Source: Oleispira sp036960605
Lineage (GTDB): Bacteria > Pseudomonadota > Gammaproteobacteria > Pseudomonadales > Oceanobacteraceae
DNA: 64,000 nucleotides
Direction of reading: 5' to 3'
NCBI GenBank assembly: GCA_036960605.1
Contig: JBALXI010000007.1
Span: 62,001 to 126,000 of the forward strand
Below are positions 47,768-55,367 of this stretch, piece after piece. Positions within the stretch are counted from its first letter, which is position 1; each line of letters starts with the position of its first letter. The translations under genes were made by a program, and so were the position numbers. The notes beneath the pieces are model-generated. The model made no database searches. It had not been told where the DNA came from and worked only from the letters and a program-made list of their open reading frames with translations.

Positions 47768-47871
47768 TTTAACAAACAACTGCATCGGACAAATTTTCGA
47801 TGTCACCTTTTGTGCAAAAACACGCACAAAAGCCACCAACAAAAATTTGCTCGTTGAGTCGGGCGTTACAA
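47767..47871 (+). repeat. attC site 2
   Basis: 105 nt from ATTTAAC to GTTACAA. The inner sequence is identical to attC 1; the last bases belong to the next cassette. Confidence 0.88.
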
Positions 47872-47881
47872 GTCTTAAATT

Positions 47882-48298
47882 ATGATTGAAATTGAGTTTG
47901 AAGAACCAACTAGAGAGAAATGCAGTTGCTGTGAAAACACAACTGTTAGGCTTACAAGGTTTGTGTATCAAGATGACGATGCATTCGCTGTATATTATGT
48001 GCTTTTTACCGAAGGTCACGAAGATAAAATCGCTCATTCACTTATTGGCTTGGGTGAATGGGGAGAAGAAGGCCGCCCTGAATTACGCACAGCATTTGCA
48101 GTAGACATTTGGTCTACTGAAGATAATTGGGTTGTAAGAGTTATCGATAAAGAAGAATCACCTTGGGGTCATGTAGATTTTCTTGGCAACATACTTGATC
48201 GTGAAGAGGCTCTGACCCATGAATGGATTAGCGATGTCTTTCATTTAACTGATCATATAGTTACTGAAGATAAACCGGTAATGGAGTATTTTTCCTGA
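47882..48298 (+). CDS. Cassette 3 protein: acidic hypothetical protein
   Basis: A 138-residue soluble, acidic protein that I do not recognise. It begins MIEIEFEEP and has a CSCC cluster at residues 14-17, then a mixed alpha/beta sequence with several Trp (GLGEWGEEG, FAVDIWSTEDNW, ESPWGHVDFLGN). No signal peptide or helix-turn-helix is visible. The ATG lies 17 nt inside the cassette with no strong ribosome site. An overlapping shorter frame (47886) is not supported. Confidence 0.7.
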   Translation: MIEIEFEEPTREKCSCCENTTVRLTRFVYQDDDAFAVYYVLFTEGHEDKIAHSLIGLGEWGEEGRPELRTAFAVDIWSTEDNWVVRVIDKEESPWGHVDFLGNILDREEALTHEWISDVFHLTDHIVTEDKPVMEYFS

Positions 48299-48304
48299 CC
48301 CAAC

Positions 48305-48409
48305 TTGTAACAAGCGGCTGCACCGGACAAATTTCCACTGTCACCTTTTGTGCAAAGGTACGCACAAAAACCGCCATCAAAAATTTGCTCGGTGAGCCGG
48401 GCGTTAAGC
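48305..48409 (+). repeat. attC site 3
   Basis: 105 nt from TTGTAAC to GTTAAGC. About 85% alike to attC 1, with the same TTTTGTGC/GCACAAAA arms. Confidence 0.88.
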
Positions 48410-48428
48410 AATAAGGAGAATCTGCACC

Positions 48429-48890
48429 ATGTGGGGAGACCTTCACGAATCAAAAAACATTAATATCTCTTTATCCGAAACTATTGGGGCGGGTAAAGGA
48501 AATCGATTGTTTCGCGAACTTGGTGCAATACTTCATTATGATGTTTATTCCTTTGAAGCTTCTGAAAATGAAATTTGGCAATCTGAATCAATTTTGGATA
48601 TTGAGTTAAGGCGGGATGGAGTAGAGGTTGACGCCCAAGACGACTTTAACCAAATTATATTATTCTATCTACTGGCATCAAGGCCTAGCTCAGATCAAAC
48701 TAAAGCGCTAAATCTTGTATCAAAAGTTATTTCTACTTTTAATGGAAATGCTTCATATTTAGGTCAGCCATTTTCAGTTGATTCTGTCCAAGGTAATTGG
48801 GATGAAGCTAATGATTTCCTACTTAAAGAATGGGGCGAAGAGCCTGGTAGTGAATCACTTCGTAGAATGATTGAGGAAAATCATGCTTAA
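48429..48890 (+). CDS. Cassette 4 protein: hypothetical
   Basis: A 153-residue soluble protein, not recognised. It starts MWGDLHESKNINISLSET with a good ribosome site (AAGGAG). A beta-rich N-terminus (DVYSFEASENEIWQSE, DIELRRDGVEVD) is followed by helical segments (FNQIILFYLLASRP, QTKALNLVSKVISTF) and a Trp-containing acidic end. The shape recalls small immunity-like proteins, but no motif supports this. Its TAA overlaps the attC box, showing tight packing. Confidence 0.7.
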   Translation: MWGDLHESKNINISLSETIGAGKGNRLFRELGAILHYDVYSFEASENEIWQSESILDIELRRDGVEVDAQDDFNQIILFYLLASRPSSDQTKALNLVSKVISTFNGNASYLGQPFSVDSVQGNWDEANDFLLKEWGEEPGSESLRRMIEENHA

Positions 48891-48980
48891 CAAGTACATG
48901 TTGCATCAACCACTGCGTGGTTTGGACGGTATTTCCGCTCGTTCCTCGCTACAAAACCGCCGCAAATGTAGGCGTTAGCT
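48885..48980 (+). repeat. attC site 4
   Basis: 96 nt from GCTTAAC to GTTAGCT. Contains the hairpin ACCACTGCGTGGT. Closely related to attC 6, not to attC 1-3. Confidence 0.88.
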
Positions 48981-49027
48981 GCCCTCTGAATATCGTACAA
49001 AAATTATAGAAAGGACTATCTAAGCAT

Positions 49028-49882
49028 ATGAGTATTGAAAATATTTTTTCTGAGTTATGGCTGGCAGCATTTTGGGGGCCTTTAGCCGTTGGGTTGATAT
49101 TGTTTTTATTAAGTAAGTTTTTTTCGGGAAAGAACGAAGAAAAAATCGTAACTTTTAAGTATGTTCGAGAGGTAGTCGTAAAACATGTTGTAGAGGTTAA
49201 GGAAAGAAAGAGAGCCTCACGACCGGTTTCACAAACAAGACGCAGTGGAGCTCGCAATGGAAGGGACGACCCAGCTCCTGCTTTAATAGGCATCGGTCTA
49301 TTATTTCTATCATTCTTTTATGCTAAGCATCAAACTGAAGTTGTTGCTGTAGTCTTAGGGTTTAGTACATTCATTCTATCATTTGTTTTATTTACAGTAT
49401 TTTTTGGTATTAGCAAAAATATAGCTCATGACCACAGCTGGACTCGATACCTATATACAACTCTATTCCTTGCTTTATTGGGCTATCCATTAATGTACAT
49501 TGCACTTAATCCGATCTATGCGCCACTTGAAGTAAATAACATGAGCAGCATCGTTATGGATGGAGGGCTTGCCAGTATGTTCAAAAATTTTGGCTTGAAA
49601 GGGGTTGGGTTTTTAATGTTTCAAGCTTTAGGGTTTTTAACTTTAGCAATAGCCATGTTACTTCAGACTCTCTCATTGGTATTTTATACATCTGTAATTC
49701 AGCTTGCAGTTAGCCCAAACCAACGGCCAATAATTAATTTTGTTGCGCAAATCACGTCGAAGTTTAGAAGCCCTAATAAGATGATTGCGTTCAGTATTGT
49801 TCTTTATGTATTTTCCTTCGTTCTTATATCGGGTGTTGGGTATGAGTGGTGGTACAGTGCAGCTAACAATCACGTCAATTAG
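49028..49882 (+). CDS. Cassette 5 protein: polytopic membrane protein
   Basis: A 284-residue protein with six or seven membrane helices (for example FWGPLAVGLILFLLSKFF, VVAVVLGFSTFILSFVLF, YTTLFLALLGYPLMYIAL). A basic cytoplasmic loop (KERKRASRPVSQTRRSGARNGR) follows helix 1. I do not recognise the family and see no transporter motif. AAAGGA precedes the start. This is a large gene for a cassette. Its last codons run into the attC site, whose box overlaps residues near the C-terminus. Confidence 0.75.
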   Translation: MSIENIFSELWLAAFWGPLAVGLILFLLSKFFSGKNEEKIVTFKYVREVVVKHVVEVKERKRASRPVSQTRRSGARNGRDDPAPALIGIGLLFLSFFYAKHQTEVVAVVLGFSTFILSFVLFTVFFGISKNIAHDHSWTRYLYTTLFLALLGYPLMYIALNPIYAPLEVNNMSSIVMDGGLASMFKNFGLKGVGFLMFQALGFLTLAIAMLLQTLSLVFYTSVIQLAVSPNQRPIINFVAQITSKFRSPNKMIAFSIVLYVFSFVLISGVGYEWWYSAANNHVN

Positions 49883-49921
49883 GATACTCGCAAGCCCGCA
49901 CCTATTACGCGGGCGTTATAC
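49861..49921 (+). repeat. attC site 5
   Basis: A compact 61-nt site from AGCTAAC to GTTATAC. The box GCAGCTAAC is the exact complement of the cassette start GTTAGCTGC. It overlaps the end of the cassette 5 gene. Confidence 0.85.
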
Positions 49922-49936
49922 ACAAAGGAAAGAGCC

Positions 49937-50314
49937 GTGAAGTTGTCTAAGTATTTTTCAATTCTAGTGATTTTTATGTCATTTAATTCAATGGCTGATT
50001 CGATGATCTGTATTGGTAGCAAGTCAGCTGCTTTACTAGAACAGCCTAATGGACAAATCACTCTAGCGAACGTCGATATTTCAGATGCTAAATATTTACT
50101 ATCAAATAAAGAAGGCTCACTTAGATTTAAGGAGTTTGGTGAGGAGCTCTATGTTCCTTGCACAACTAAGAACTTTTGTACTTGTGGGACCACCGCATGG
50201 TGCGGGCAAGTATTGATTGATAAATTAGGAAACTTCACTTATTACGTTGATAGGACCTTCAGTAACAATATCTCTGGCTCACAAATAGTAAAAGGTAAGT
50301 GTGAGGAAATTTAG
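49937..50314 (+). CDS. Cassette 6 protein: small exported Cys-rich protein
   Basis: A 125-residue protein starting with GTG, supported by AAAGGAAAG upstream. The signal peptide (KLSKYFSILVIFMSFNSMA) predicts export to the periplasm. The mature part has seven Cys (MICIGS, VPCTTKNFCTCGTTAWCGQ, KGKCEE), so it is probably disulfide-bonded. The family is not recognised. A secreted role fits other exported products found in cassette arrays. Confidence 0.72.
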   Translation: MKLSKYFSILVIFMSFNSMADSMICIGSKSAALLEQPNGQITLANVDISDAKYLLSNKEGSLRFKEFGEELYVPCTTKNFCTCGTTAWCGQVLIDKLGNFTYYVDRTFSNNISGSQIVKGKCEEI

Positions 50315-50319
50315 TAAGT

Positions 50320-50416
50320 GTATAACAAAAACATGTTGCATTAACCACTGCGTGGTTTGGACGATTTTTCCGCTCGTACCCCGCTAAAAAGTCGCCGCAA
50401 ATGCTAGGCGTTATCT
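50320..50416 (+). repeat. attC site 6
   Basis: 97 nt from GTATAAC to GTTATCT. Shares long blocks with attC 4 (CATGTTGCAT, ACCACTGCGTGGTTTGGACG). Confidence 0.88.
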
Positions 50417-50431
50417 TCTAGGAAGTACTAA

Positions 50432-50731
50432 ATGATTTGGTTCAAGAAGAATAAAGAATGTATGCACTGCAGAAAAAATAAAACTAAACGGGATTTTGAA
50501 AATCAGCCTATTTGTGCTGCTTGCAAGATGGAAATACTAATTGGTAGAGAGCCAAAGAGGCTTTGTCCGGCAGATGGTACCGTCATGGTCAAAAGTCATA
50601 AGAATGAAATAATAATTGATTACTGTCCGAAATGTATGGGAGTTTGGCTGGATGCAGGCGAACTAAGTGCTATTAGGGCGGCTGCTACACAAGATGGTAC
50701 GATTTCTGGCATGAAGATAGGCATGATATAA
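50432..50731 (+). CDS. Cassette 7 protein: TFIIB-type zinc-ribbon protein
   Basis: A 99-residue soluble protein with two zinc-ribbon-like Cys groups. The first is CMHCRKNK...CAAC. The second, RLCPADGTVMV and IDYCPKCMGVWLDAGELSAI, matches the zf-TFIIB family found in many small bacterial proteins. It probably binds zinc; partner and role are unknown. TAGGAAG precedes the ATG. Confidence 0.8.
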   Translation: MIWFKKNKECMHCRKNKTKRDFENQPICAACKMEILIGREPKRLCPADGTVMVKSHKNEIIIDYCPKCMGVWLDAGELSAIRAAATQDGTISGMKIGMI

Positions 50732-50742
50732 ATCTGTAACCC

Positions 50743-50817
50743 TGTTAACAATCGCGTTAACACGAATTGATTTTTACCGTTGAGCTTCAAAATTCACCCG
50801 TTACGCGAGCGTTATAG
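50743..50817 (+). repeat. attC site 7
   Basis: 75 nt from TGTTAAC to GTTATAG. Related to attC 5 (TAACAATCGCGT). Here the end box does not complement the cassette's own start, unlike cassettes 1-6, which suggests a hybrid or decayed cassette. Confidence 0.7.
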
Positions 50818-50833
50818 TTCTAAGGAGTTTTAA

Positions 50834-51154
50834 ATGAAGGACGTGTTTCTAATATTGTTCGGTATCTTATTCATATCTGTGTTGGTATGGTTTTTCTTAT
50901 GCAATAAGATGTTCAAAGCATTAGCACTCAAACATCCTGAGAAGTATGAGGATATAGGAAAACCTAGCCTGATAATGAACAACTCATTATCAAACAATAT
51001 TTCATTTATGATGTTTTTGTTTAAAAGAGAATGGCGATATCTAAATGATCAAAGTGTCGCATCTTTAGGAAAAACAATGAGCGTATTCATTACGCTTTAT
51101 CTTGCCTTATTCTTGGTCATTATTATAAGTGTGCCCTTAGGGTTGGCCCCATAA
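50834..51154 (+). CDS. Cassette 8 protein: two-helix membrane protein, UspB-like architecture
   Basis: A 106-residue protein with a membrane helix at each end (VFLILFGILFISVLVWFFL and VFITLYLALFLVIIISVPL) and a polar middle with HPEKYEDIGKPS and FKREWRYLND. The layout recalls universal stress protein B (about 111 residues, two helices). Sequence similarity looks distant, so the family is tentative. AAGGAG precedes the start. The stop lies inside the attC box. Confidence 0.65.
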   Translation: MKDVFLILFGILFISVLVWFFLCNKMFKALALKHPEKYEDIGKPSLIMNNSLSNNISFMMFLFKREWRYLNDQSVASLGKTMSVFITLYLALFLVIIISVPLGLAP

Positions 51155-51213
51155 CAAGTTTGTCGGGGGAAGATCAGGCGAAGTAAAGAGCGCTCCTTAG
51201 TTGAGCGTTAGGC
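51149..51213 (+). repeat. attC site 8
   Basis: 65 nt from CCATAAC to GTTAGGC. One mismatch to the cassette's own start. Confidence 0.75.
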
Positions 51214-51239
51214 TACTCAAAATAATATCAGGGAAATAT

Positions 51240-51665
51240 ATGAATTGGATTTCAGAATTACAAAGCATAAATTACGTGGCCGTAGCAATTGCGACGATTT
51301 CAAGCTATGTACTTGGTTTTGCCTGGTATCATTGGGCAATTTTTGGTGAAGCATGGGCAAATGCTTTAGGTATCACAAAAGAGGAGGCTGATAATACCGA
51401 AGGTCTTGGAGGCGCTTTCATTATGTCTTTAATTTCAGGGCTATTAAAAACCTTATGTATTGCCTTACTTATGGCAGCATTAAATATAACAGGTGTTCTG
51501 GGCGGAGCACTTTTTGGTGCGGTGGTTGCAACGGCACTTATTTTTACATCGCTAGGCTACTACAATGGTTTCGCTCGTACCTCTTCAAAACTAACTTTAA
51601 TAAATTCAGCACATAGCATTGTTGAACTTACTTTAATTGGTACCGTTATTGGTGTAATTACTTAA
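51240..51665 (+). CDS. Cassette 9 protein: DUF1761 membrane protein
   Basis: A 141-residue protein with four membrane helices. It fits the DUF1761 family: MNWISELQSINYVAVAIATISSYVLGFAWYH split by helix breaks, then FGEAWANALGITKEEAD, and GYYNGFARTSSKLTLIN near the C-terminus. The start at 51240 follows CAGGGAAAT; an upstream in-frame ATG at 51201 overlaps the attC end and is unlikely. Function is unknown. It is the last gene of the array. Confidence 0.8.
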   Translation: MNWISELQSINYVAVAIATISSYVLGFAWYHWAIFGEAWANALGITKEEADNTEGLGGAFIMSLISGLLKTLCIALLMAALNITGVLGGALFGAVVATALIFTSLGYYNGFARTSSKLTLINSAHSIVELTLIGTVIGVIT

Positions 51666-51743
51666 CAAATTTAGCCTAATAAGCACATTATAAATCGCCT
51701 ACAAAATGATGTGGGCTCTCCCTAGAAGGCCATCCCGTTAAAA
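51660..51743 (+). repeat. Degraded attC at the right end of the array
   Basis: ACTTAAC overlaps the gene end. TAGCCTAAT 10 nt further on matches the complement of the cassette start except for the last base. GTTAAAA at 51737 may be the outer box. Pairing is poor, so this site is probably inactive. Confidence 0.4.
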
Positions 51744-51811
51744 TTAATATACTTTTTGCCTTTGAAACTCCAACCATTAGATTCTTAAACATGGGGATAA
51801 TAGCTGGAGTA

Positions 51812-52879
51812 TTATAGATTTCCCCTAACACGGTATTCGCTGGGTGTTGACCCCATATGCGTTTTGAAAAAACGCCTAAAGCTCCCTGTGTCCTTAAACC
51901 CTAATAACTGGCTAATATCATCGTTCTCTAACTCCGAGTGCACCAAATGAAAACACGCTTCGTTTAATCGAAACTGAATAAGCTCTTTGTTAAAGCTCGT
52001 TTGGGCTAAGGATAATTTTCGCTTAAAGGAAGTCAGGCTAGTATTTAATAATGTCGCGCATTGTTCTTGGGAATACTCTTGTTGGCGAAAAATATCGTGC
52101 AGGACGTGTAACTCGCCTTTATTTGCGCCAGTATTCTCTGACCCTCCGGACTGCTGCGCTAACTGGCCTCGCAATAAAGTAATCATGCTATTGGCAGCAA
52201 CCGAATTTGCGGCATGGCCAGAGTGAATTTCAGAATCGAGATAATCCTTGTGAATACATATCTGGTTGCCGTAACTTTTATCGATGCAATTCCCATGAAA
52301 GATCTTTTCTATCTCTGCTTGGGCCAGTTCTCTGTCCGATTTAATATGAATAATCAGTCCGCTGGTTTCACTTTTTAACTCTTCTTTTAAGCTGCTGAGT
52401 TGATAAATAACTTGATAGACAATGGTGAAAAAACAATCAATATATTGGGTAAGAAGTTCAGAGCGGGTAAATTCTGGATGGAGTTCTAAGATAATATGCG
52501 AGTCTGTTTCTTTCACTTCGATATAAAACAGTGCAGTGACAAGGTTCTTGTATTGAATCATTAAGTCGAGTGCTTGGCGCCATGTGCTGCAGTTCATAAT
52601 CGCGAGGCTTAATAATCCATGGCTGGCCATGGTTAAGCGTTGGCCTAACTCTAGGCCCCAATGAGCATCAAGACCCTCTTTATTTAGACAGCTAGCAATC
52701 GAACTGTATTGCTGCCAGCTGATGTACAGGTCAGGTTGTTTGATATCTTCTGATGTGAGTTTGCCAGCCGCGAGCAAATCACGACTGCTGAGGCCAAACT
52801 CCATGGCCATGGAATAGAGCTGTGCAGGGTGTAAATGCCACGGAAAAACCTTGGCTTCGCAATTTATTAAATTATTCAT
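51812..52879 (-). CDS. AraC-family regulator divergent from molybdopterin oxidoreductase
   Basis: A 355-residue regulator with the same sensor-plus-AraC design as others here: N-terminal half LELGQRLTMASHGLLSLAIMNCSTW, and DNA-binding half with IFRQQEYSQEQCATLLNTSL and ISQLLGFKDTGSFRRFFKTH ending GSTPSEYR. It starts 111 nt from the oxidoreductase gene and is its likely regulator. It directly follows the cassette array. The first helix-turn-helix is less canonical than in the other AraC genes. Confidence 0.88.
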   Translation of the reverse strand: MNNLINCEAKVFPWHLHPAQLYSMAMEFGLSSRDLLAAGKLTSEDIKQPDLYISWQQYSSIASCLNKEGLDAHWGLELGQRLTMASHGLLSLAIMNCSTWRQALDLMIQYKNLVTALFYIEVKETDSHIILELHPEFTRSELLTQYIDCFFTIVYQVIYQLSSLKEELKSETSGLIIHIKSDRELAQAEIEKIFHGNCIDKSYGNQICIHKDYLDSEIHSGHAANSVAANSMITLLRGQLAQQSGGSENTGANKGELHVLHDIFRQQEYSQEQCATLLNTSLTSFKRKLSLAQTSFNKELIQFRLNEACFHLVHSELENDDISQLLGFKDTGSFRRFFKTHMGSTPSEYRVRGNL

Positions 52880-52990
52880 GGGCTAATCTGCACGTAACCT
52901 GATTAATAACGTCTCAATAATAGCAGTGCTTTACCGTAAGTCGTTGGCCGTAGCGTTTTTAAAGTTGGGCTGTTCTGCCTTTGTGAAAAT

Positions 52991-55333
52991 GTGAACATCG
53001 AGCACACTGTTGAAATGATAAATACTAATGTTCAAACTAATACTCCCTTAAAACCTACCGCCTGCGTTTTGTGCTCAATGAATTGTGGCCTAAACGTCTC
53101 GGTAGAAGATAACAAAATCAATAAAGTTGAAGCCGATAAAGAGAACCCGATTACTCAGGGGCACATCTGTAATAAGGCCTTTAGCATTGATAAATATGTG
53201 AACCATAAGCAACGCTTGAAAGCCCCGTTGAAAAAAGACGCGAAGGGTATTCAGCAAGTGGCTAAGTGGGGCGATGTATTGCCGGAAATCGGTCAGCGTT
53301 TAAAAGCCATCAAAGAGCAATACGGTGGTGACAAAATAGCGATCGCAGGTTTAGGAGGCCAAGCGAATCATTCTGATGTGCTCTACGGTTTGTCACTATT
53401 GAAGTCGTTTAACTCTCATTGGTTTTTCAGTGCCTACGCTCAAGAAAAAACTCAGCACCATATGATTGAACGCTGGATGTTTGATTCACCGCCTCACTCT
53501 ATGATTCACCCTGATCCGTGGAAAAGCGATGTACTGATTATTATCGGCTGCAACCCTTTGCATTCTAATCGGGGTTATAAAACGGCAGAGAACTTACGTG
53601 CGTTTAAAAAAGCGGATAAACAGTTATTTGTAATAGACCCTCGTCTTTGTGAAACCGCTCGTAAAGCAGACGTTCATATTGCTCATCGACCGGGCAGTGA
53701 TGTGTGGTTGTTGACGGCGATGGTTGCCATGGTGGTGCAAAATAATTGGCAAGATAAAGAATACATGTCGCAGTGGGTGATTGGGGGCGCTGAATTGGTT
53801 GAGCACTTCAACGATATTGATATCGCTGAGCAATGTGCAAAAGCCGATGTGGATGTTGAGGCCGTTCTTGCGATGACCAAGGCTTATGCGCAAGCGGATA
53901 AAGGCAGTTTGTTTTGGGATACCGGCATTGAATGGATTCCCCATACCAGCATCGTCAGTTGGTTATTGCGAGTATTGCTGGTTATTACTGGCAATTATGG
54001 TCGTGAAGGGGGCAATGCATTGCGCCCTGGTTTTATGGCTGATGGCCATTTGTTAGAAGCGAAAGAGCCCTATGTTGCACCGGCTTCAGGCATTCGCGGA
54101 ATTCCTGCGTTGGGTCCCTTTGATATGTTTTCGCCTAACTTATTGGTGGATGAAATCAATGCCGGTCATGTTCGAGCCTTGATTGTGTGTGGCGCAAATC
54201 CCTTGCGATCGTATGCCAATACGGCAGAGATGAAGAAGGCCTTTGAAAAGCTTGATCTCTTAGTGGTAATGGATACTTCGCATACCGAAACAGCTATGGC
54301 CGCCGATTATGTGTTGGCGACACCGGGTGGTTATGAGAAGTATGAGTGGAGCACGTTTGGCAGAAAATTCCCAAATCTTACTGTACATTTACGTCCGCCT
54401 GTTGTTAAGCCGACTGGGGATTTAAAAGTAGAGGCTGAAATATTTAATCAACTATTACACCATAGTGGAGGCCCTGCAAAAGCACCGAAGTGGTTAAAGC
54501 GTTTGGGTAAAAAAGGCTGGGAAAATAAATTGATTGGCCCTGCGATTATCGTCAGCGGAATGATCGCGGCGAAAGGTAATCCGGTGAAAGCATTTGTGCG
54601 CTGGGTAAACTGGGCCTACGATGTGGTTGGGGATTCATTGCCGGCAAAACATACCGCCAGTTTGTGGTTGACTTGCCAGCTCGTTGCATTTACTCGTTAT
54701 CGTCAGTTTAAAACGTTGCCTGGTTTGGAGTCTCCAACTCGTAATCCTTTTATCTTGGGTACAAAATGGTTTCGACAGATTTTGGATAACCCTAATGGCA
54801 CCATTATGGCGACGCTGCCTTGGGATTGGCATTTAAAGCAGGCTCTGGGGCATAAAGATAAGAAGATTCAATTATTACCTAAGCCATTGCTGACTATTTT
54901 TAAACGTGTGGTGAATGAATCTTTTCAGACGACTGATGAATTCCCTATGTGGTTATCAGCAGGGGAGCGCAGCCCTGGCACGGCCAATACGATTATGCGT
55001 GATCCATCGTGGCGTAAGGGCCGCACAAGTCGTTGCTTACTAAAAATCAACCCAGAGGAAGCGAGTAAGTTAGGGTTAGAAAATGATGATTGGGTTGAGT
55101 TAATAACGTCTGCTGGGCAAGCGAAGCTGCAAGTTATTTTAGATTCTGCAATGCGTCATGATAATGTTTCTATCCCGAATGGTTTAGGATTGTTATACCC
55201 TGATGATGAAGGGGAACTTAAACCGTTTGGTATTAATCCTAATGATTTAACGGACTATCGCTGGCGTGATGAATTAACCGGTATTCCCGCGCATAAAACG
55301 GTTCCTTGTAGGCTCGTTAAGTGTGAAGAGTGA
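52991..55333 (+). CDS. Molybdopterin oxidoreductase (formate dehydrogenase/nitrate reductase-like)
   Basis: A 780-residue enzyme of the DMSO-reductase superfamily. An N-terminal 4Fe-4S site uses Cys25, Cys28, Cys32 and Cys60. Molybdopterin-binding regions include VLIIIGCNPLHSNRGYK, RPGSDVWLLTAMVA and NYGREGGNALRPG; a C-terminal dinucleotide-binding domain starts near residue 690 (LKINPEEASKLGLENDDWVEL). The Cys/SeCys metal ligand found near residue 140 in formate dehydrogenases is not evident (SAYAQEKTQHH). There is no Tat signal, so it is cytoplasmic. The start is GTG at 52991 or ATG at 53015. Partner subunits are absent. The substrate is unknown. Confidence 0.85.
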   Translation: MNIEHTVEMINTNVQTNTPLKPTACVLCSMNCGLNVSVEDNKINKVEADKENPITQGHICNKAFSIDKYVNHKQRLKAPLKKDAKGIQQVAKWGDVLPEIGQRLKAIKEQYGGDKIAIAGLGGQANHSDVLYGLSLLKSFNSHWFFSAYAQEKTQHHMIERWMFDSPPHSMIHPDPWKSDVLIIIGCNPLHSNRGYKTAENLRAFKKADKQLFVIDPRLCETARKADVHIAHRPGSDVWLLTAMVAMVVQNNWQDKEYMSQWVIGGAELVEHFNDIDIAEQCAKADVDVEAVLAMTKAYAQADKGSLFWDTGIEWIPHTSIVSWLLRVLLVITGNYGREGGNALRPGFMADGHLLEAKEPYVAPASGIRGIPALGPFDMFSPNLLVDEINAGHVRALIVCGANPLRSYANTAEMKKAFEKLDLLVVMDTSHTETAMAADYVLATPGGYEKYEWSTFGRKFPNLTVHLRPPVVKPTGDLKVEAEIFNQLLHHSGGPAKAPKWLKRLGKKGWENKLIGPAIIVSGMIAAKGNPVKAFVRWVNWAYDVVGDSLPAKHTASLWLTCQLVAFTRYRQFKTLPGLESPTRNPFILGTKWFRQILDNPNGTIMATLPWDWHLKQALGHKDKKIQLLPKPLLTIFKRVVNESFQTTDEFPMWLSAGERSPGTANTIMRDPSWRKGRTSRCLLKINPEEASKLGLENDDWVELITSAGQAKLQVILDSAMRHDNVSIPNGLGLLYPDDEGELKPFGINPNDLTDYRWRDELTGIPAHKTVPCRLVKCEE

Positions 55334-55367
55334 ATATAAAGTGTGATGCTTAAAGTAAGGTGATGAT

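Larger units (their letters stand above)
46916..47865 (+). repeat. Tandem duplication of a whole 475-bp cassette
   Basis: Positions 46916-47390 and 47391-47865 read the same by eye with no difference seen, including gene and attC. The junctions fall exactly at the G/TT recombination point of attC. Confidence 0.93.
46915..51743 (+). mobile_element. Integron cassette array without integrase (CALIN), nine cassettes
   Basis: Nine short genes, all on the plus strand, are each followed by a structured sequence that begins with an RYYYAAC-like box and ends with GTTRRRY-like bases. In cassettes 1-6 the box at the cassette's own 3' end is the exact complement of 7-9 bases at its own 5' start, as expected for a circularising cassette (for example CTTGTAAC with GTTACAAG, GTGTATAAC with GTTATACAC). 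Cassette 8 matches with one mismatch. No tyrosine recombinase gene is found in 46 kb to the left or 12 kb to the right. Confidence 0.9.

Noticed and set aside
47242..48453. Minus-strand reading frames across the attC sites
   Set aside because: They arise from the repeated attC sequence itself and have no ribosome site or family features.
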